Assembly: GCA_049653045.1 (NCBI GenBank)
Contig: JBASFN010000180.1
Location: forward strand, 1-26,890
Reading direction: 5' to 3'
Length of the DNA stretch: 26,890 nt
DNA from: UBA7657 sp049653045
GTDB lineage: Bacteria; Pseudomonadota; Alphaproteobacteria; Micavibrionales; Micavibrionaceae
Shown piece by piece: positions 23,661 to 26,890 of this stretch. A program made the position numbers and the translations under genes. The notes under the pieces were generated by a model. It had not been told where the DNA came from, did no database searches, and saw only the letters and a list, made by a program, of their open reading frames with translations. Position 1 is the first letter of the stretch; every line of letters begins with the position of its first letter.

Positions 23661-24267
23661 GATGCCCAAAATTAAATTTTAAATTTACTCTGCTCCTGGT
23701 TTATTTTATATGTAAACAATAGCAGGAAGGATATTAAAAAGCAAAAGATACATTATAAATCTCTTGCAATCTTAAATAACACGAAAAACACTTTTTTTGC
23801 TTCAAAAGAAAAATACGATCACGGCGGCTTCTCGGGCGGCTCACCGGAGTGCCCGGTGCTCAAAAGGCTGTTGGATGATAACGGTCACCTGAATGAGATC
23901 ATCGTTCGGTTAAAGCCGGTGGGTTTTAAGGGCCTCGTGAAAAAGTACCTGCAGGTGAATATAGCCTGCACGGGCTGGTTGCTCTCATAATGTGGTGGAT
24001 GGCTATGTAGATGGCTGTGTGCGTAGTCACTCTCGAGCTATTCTCAGCATAATTCCCTGTTAACAGGGAAAAATACAGGGAATTTTTATGTTTTTGGACC
24101 AGGTCATACGACAAATCAGCCGGAAACGCCCGGTTTCTCTGGCTTTGACAGAAATTAAAATTTTTTAGATATCAAATAACAGGGAATTATCAGGGAATTT
24201 AACATTATCAGGATTCGAACCCCGGGTTCATTTTAATTTGCTCTGCTTGCGTTAACCACTATGAGCA
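23661..24267. other. Gene debris and repeat region
   Basis: About 600 bp with no intact gene. The left part to 23,815 is very AT-rich. From about 23,805 to 23,990 a GC-richer stretch reads as an open fragment (GGFSGGSPECPVLKRLLDDN, continuing to TAA at 23988) with no start codon: probably the tail of a lost gene, not identified. The right part carries CAGGGAA repeats and a tRNA-like T-arm sequence (entered or discussed separately). The abrupt composition change suggests a junction of transferred DNA. Confidence 0.5.
24053..24199. repeat. CAGGGAA repeat cluster with an 18-bp palindrome
   Basis: TTCCCTGTTAACAGGGAA (24053-24070) is a perfect palindrome. CAGGGAATT recurs at 24076, 24180 and 24191. 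In total one inverted and four direct copies of CAGGGAA lie in 147 bp. Such a layout suits a protein-binding cluster (recombinase, replication or transposition end), but no associated gene is left. Confidence 0.65.
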
Positions 24268-24638
24268 CTAGACACAACCTTCACACGTCCCACGTATTTC
24301 GAGGCTCCATGTGTCCGCCGAAAAACCACGCGCGCGGATTTGCTCCCGCAATCGTTGCAGACCATGAATTGTGCGCTCTTGTGTTGATGTCCGGCTTCGC
24401 AGGCAACATAGGCATTGAGGCTTTCGACTCGATGAATGAACCCGTGCTCGGCCCAAAACTCTATGGCGCGATAGACCGTTGGTGGCTTCGGATTTTTGAT
24501 TTTCTTGCCCAAGCGTTCGGGAATTTCATACGCTCCAAGCGGTTTTCGCTTGCAGCGATGATGGAGAGAACAGCAAGGCGTGGCTCTGTGGAGCGGTGCT
24601 TGTGCGTTTTGCAGAATTTTAACTGCTGCGTTTCTCAT
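24268..24638 (-). pseudogene. zur: Frameshifted zinc-uptake regulator Zur (Fur family)
   Basis: Pieces of a Zur protein appear in three frames. Frame 1 gives MRNAAVKILQNAQAPL. A second frame (about 24590-24545) gives EPRLAVLSIIAASE, reached by one extra C near 24590. Frame 1 resumes after one missing A in the A-run at 24543-24546 with KPLGAYEIPERL, PPTVYRAIEFWAEHGFIHR and SLNAYVAC...FMVCNDCG. A third frame then gives RARGFSADTWSLEIRGTCEG to TAG at 24268. Between CNDCG and RARGF about 15 residues of the family are absent. The CxxC metal motifs remain recognisable in pieces. The start overlaps the preceding gene by ATGA, so it was the last gene of the zinc operon. Sequencing error could explain one lesion but hardly all. 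Confidence 0.8.
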
Positions 24639-25255
24639 TTCACAACCTCAACGTCGCGCAGACGGTAGAACACATTATTTTCATCATCCTTTGGCACGAG
24701 TTCTAATCGGCCCCTGATGTTGATTGCGTCATAGGAAAAACCGACGGAAGTTTTGGCATAAGCCTCGATAATCAGGTTAGGCGTGACGTGATAATGAAAC
24801 GGGCAACTAACCGGGAATGGTCCCAGAAGAAAAAGAGATTGTTTTTCTTCCTGACCAAGAGGAAACATATACCCCTGAATCAGGATTTCTTTTCCATCAA
24901 GCTTTTTGAGCCTTTCAGAAAATTCCGGGTGAACGCCGCTCCAATCCATGCCGTCCTTGTCTTTATAGGCGTATGGGTTTTGTTTTGTTTCTCCAAAGAC
25001 ATTCCAGGATATCCCCCCCTCCGGAGTCTTCACAAAATTGGGAATTGAGGACATCAACCCCCGGGCGATTTCATCTTTCGATGTGGGTTGAAGCTCAAAT
25101 GTTTTGACCATAAGACTATCAAATTTGGTTGTTTCCTTGTGCAAAAGGGGGTTAGCGGAGACCTTAAGGCCCCCGATTAAAAAGGGCGTGCTGAATAGGC
25201 CGACAATAAATAATACAAACAAGAATTTCACGGTTATTTTCGCATTTCTCTTCAT
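24635..25255 (-). CDS. DUF3299 protein of the zinc-type ABC operon
   Basis: 206 aa. N-terminal hydrophobic segment (about 9-29, VKFLFVLFIVGLFSTPFLIG), either a signal peptide or anchor, then a periplasmic domain with the DUF3299 core: LDGKEILIQGYMFPLG and LLGPFPVSCPFHYHVTPN, then INIRGRLELV. The Cys-Pro-Phe-His-x-His segment could bind metal. AAAGG lies about 8 nt before the ATG, 11 bp after the permease stop. Proteins of this type accompany MacB-like ABC transporters linked to Zur. Location with a histidine-rich permease and zur supports zinc handling; the molecular role is not established. Confidence 0.82.
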   Translation of the reverse strand: MKRNAKITVKFLFVLFIVGLFSTPFLIGGLKVSANPLLHKETTKFDSLMVKTFELQPTSKDEIARGLMSSIPNFVKTPEGGISWNVFGETKQNPYAYKDKDGMDWSGVHPEFSERLKKLDGKEILIQGYMFPLGQEEKQSLFLLGPFPVSCPFHYHVTPNLIIEAYAKTSVGFSYDAINIRGRLELVPKDDENNVFYRLRDVEVVK

Positions 25256-25266
25256 GGTTATTGCCT

Positions 25267-26508
25267 TTATGCACCTCTGGCTAGATGCCGGGCCACATCG
25301 ATGCGCGAGGCACGGATCGCAGGGACGAGGGCTGCAATAATGCCAGCGCCCAGCACAGCAAAAACTATCATAAACAGATCAGATGAGATATGAATTTCCG
25401 CGCCGCTGGCCGATAAAGGCGTGACGATCCGGGTTAGGACAGAAAAACCGGCAAAGCCCAGAACAATTCCCAGAGCAATTCCCGCCGCGACGATCACAAG
25501 CCCCTCAGCCATGATGATTTTGAACAGGCGCAGCTTCGCATAGCCCAAGGCCCGCAGCACCGCCAGATCGCCCGCCCGGTTCTCAAGGCTCCCGGCCAGC
25601 CCTGCAAAAACGCTCAAGGCGGCAATCACCACTAGAACCGATGAAAGAAACGCAAAAGTCTTTGATCCCAGGCCAAGCATGGAGGTCAGCCGCGCCATTT
25701 CCAGAGCCGGGTTGGCCGCTTGCAAGATGCTCTCGCGGTTGATGCTGCGCGGCAGGTTGATATTAGCGATCGGGGATTTGGTTGTCAGAAGCAGCGCGGT
25801 GATTTCAGGCTCACCTTCATGATCTTGATGGTGCTCACGTTCTTCTTCATGGTCATCCTCATGCGCTTCACCATGCTCGTGATGTTCGTGTTCCTCAACA
25901 CTTTCCAGTCCGTGAATATCCAAAACAGAATCCAGAGATGTCAGTATCAGGCGATCCAGAACCGTGCCGGTCGGCTTCATCACTCCGGTAATTTTATATT
26001 TTTCTTCTTCATGCACATGGCCGCTTTGCATCAGTCCGTGAGCACCGTTAAATTCTGCGCCGACAGGCAGAACCACAGCCGACCCAGCCACCGCCTCAAA
26101 GGGTTTTTGCCAGACGCGCCCCTGTGACAGTTCCGCATGGTAGTGATCCATGTAAGCGGGCATCGTTCCGACGATCCGAAAGCCCTTCCAATTGTCGCCG
26201 AGGGCAAGAGGAATAGCCGTTTTAACCTGCGGATGTTTCATCCATTTTTGCGCTTCGTCATACTCGATATTTCCGGTCGGAATGTCGATGTGATAGACGG
26301 AAGACAGGATAAGTTGCAGCGGACTTCCTTTTGCCCCCACGACAATATCAATGCCTTTACCGTCAGAGTTCAGGCGGTTTTGCACATGATGGCCAAACTC
26401 GACAATCAGCAGCGCCAGCATGACGCCGAATGCTGTCAGAAAGACAGACAGAATACTATTCAGCCAGCGTGACCTTAGAGATGATAAAATCAGTACGAAA
26501 TCACTCAT
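25267..26508 (-). CDS. FtsX/MacB-type ABC permease with a histidine-rich periplasmic loop
   Basis: 413 aa. One N-terminal transmembrane helix (about 17-38), a long periplasmic domain, then three C-terminal helices (about 286-307, 330-352, 372-395) in the FtsX domain, including LENRAGDLAVLRALGYAKLR. Residues 207-230 contain nine histidines among acidic residues (EHEHHEHGEAHEDDHEEERE), a typical metal-binding loop. With the ATPase it forms a MacB-type transporter or mechanotransmitter, here probably for zinc. It overlaps the ATPase gene by ATGA (26505-26508). It resembles the permease of the zinc-regulated zrg system of vibrios as I remember it. Confidence 0.87.
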   Translation of the reverse strand: MSDFVLILSSLRSRWLNSILSVFLTAFGVMLALLIVEFGHHVQNRLNSDGKGIDIVVGAKGSPLQLILSSVYHIDIPTGNIEYDEAQKWMKHPQVKTAIPLALGDNWKGFRIVGTMPAYMDHYHAELSQGRVWQKPFEAVAGSAVVLPVGAEFNGAHGLMQSGHVHEEEKYKITGVMKPTGTVLDRLILTSLDSVLDIHGLESVEEHEHHEHGEAHEDDHEEEREHHQDHEGEPEITALLLTTKSPIANINLPRSINRESILQAANPALEMARLTSMLGLGSKTFAFLSSVLVVIAALSVFAGLAGSLENRAGDLAVLRALGYAKLRLFKIIMAEGLVIVAAGIALGIVLGFAGFSVLTRIVTPLSASGAEIHISSDLFMIVFAVLGAGIIAALVPAIRASRIDVARHLARGA

Positions 26509-26890
26509 GCCGGCATATCCATCACGTTTGAAAATCTCGGTTTTATCCGCTCATCATGCGTGGCGACGATCAGCGTAGCCCCGGTCTTTTGTGCCTGTGA
26601 AAACAGCATATCCATCGCGATATCCGCATTTTTATCGTCCAGCGCCGAAGTCGGCTCATCAGCGAAGATCACGGACGGGTTATTGGCGACAGCCCGCGCC
26701 AGTGCCACGCGCTGTGCCTCGCCCACGCTTAAATCCCGCGCATTGCGGTTTTCCTTTCCTTCCAGTCCTAAATCGCGGATAAGGGATTGAATACGCCCGG
26801 AATCTTTTTTTAGTTGAGCCAGAGCGATATTCTGCGCCGCTGTCAGATGCCCGATCAGGTGCAACCTTTGAAACACGAAACCGAAATTCT
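26505..26890 (-). CDS. ABC transporter ATP-binding protein (partial, runs off the right edge)
   Basis: 128 codons of the C-terminal part are visible, beginning NFGFVFQRLHLIGHLTAAQN with the Q-loop glutamine. The ABC signature is LSVGEAQRVALARA, Walker B is VIFADEP, the D-loop is SALD and the H-loop is VATHD. Walker A lies beyond the window. LolD/MacB-type ATPase partner of the permease, which it overlaps by ATGA. First visible gene of the leftward zinc-type operon. Confidence 0.9.
   Translation of the reverse strand, partial: NFGFVFQRLHLIGHLTAAQNIALAQLKKDSGRIQSLIRDLGLEGKENRNARDLSVGEAQRVALARAVANNPSVIFADEPTSALDDKNADIAMDMLFSQAQKTGATLIVATHDERIKPRFSNVMDMPA

Noticed and set aside
24203..24265. tRNA gene on the minus strand
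   Set aside because: A T-loop-like GGTTCGAATCC and a D-loop-like AGTGGTTAACGC are visible, but stems do not close and the anticodon arm is missing; at most a remnant.

Overview
The window looks like the chromosome of an alphaproteobacterium of moderate GC. The best clue is a direct-repeat SOS box of the alphaproteobacterial type (GTTC-N7-GTTC) upstream of a Y-family polymerase. The metabolic genes (thiOSG, mtnBDCKA) and the HipB-like and XRE regulators fit this. I cannot place it more finely from sequence alone.

Region 1 (1 to about 7,900) is the right-hand part of an integrated mobile element. From left to right it holds: a cut-off HipB-like antitoxin with two palindromic operators; about 690 bp of non-coding DNA packed with GGGAG/CTCCC hairpins in a degenerate tandem pattern; a small DUF7678-like gene; a 166-bp imperfect inverted repeat; a VirD4/TraG coupling protein with an intrinsic terminator just before its start; a lipoprotein gene and a one-TM protein gene; a divergent pair (unknown 301-aa protein plus ankyrin protein); two very small ORFs; and a large serine recombinase. 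The recombinase frame runs into the 3' half of an intact tRNA-fMet gene on the other strand, which marks the element end. The other end lies outside the window.

Region 2 (about 7,950 to 18,840) is ordinary chromosome: thiO-thiS-thiG with its own sigma70 promoter and no TPP riboswitch, an AhpD-like protein, a small unknown protein, a SulP transporter, tRNA-Pro(CGG), a YhiN-type flavoprotein, and a methionine-salvage operon mtnB-D-C-K-A in which every junction is a 4-base ATGA overlap.

Region 3 (18,844 to 23,660) starts with the SOS-box Y-family polymerase. An AT-rich accessory cassette follows: a membrane fatty-acid desaturase, a LuxR receptor, a LuxI acyl-homoserine-lactone synthase, a small downstream ORF and an XRE regulator. 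Two 16-bp palindromes that match at 14 of 16 positions sit upstream of the desaturase and of luxI. This suggests that AHL-LuxR controls both, and that the desaturase may act on the signal or on the membrane.

Region 4 (23,660 to 26,890) begins with 600 bp of debris carrying CAGGGAA repeats. It ends with a leftward operon for a zinc-type ABC system (ATPase, histidine-rich FtsX-type permease, DUF3299 protein) whose last gene, a zur regulator, is a frameshifted pseudogene.

The strongest candidates for something undescribed are the hairpin array at 330-730 with the long inverted repeat at 1123-1288 in the mobile element, and the desaturase/LuxR/LuxI cassette with paired operators.
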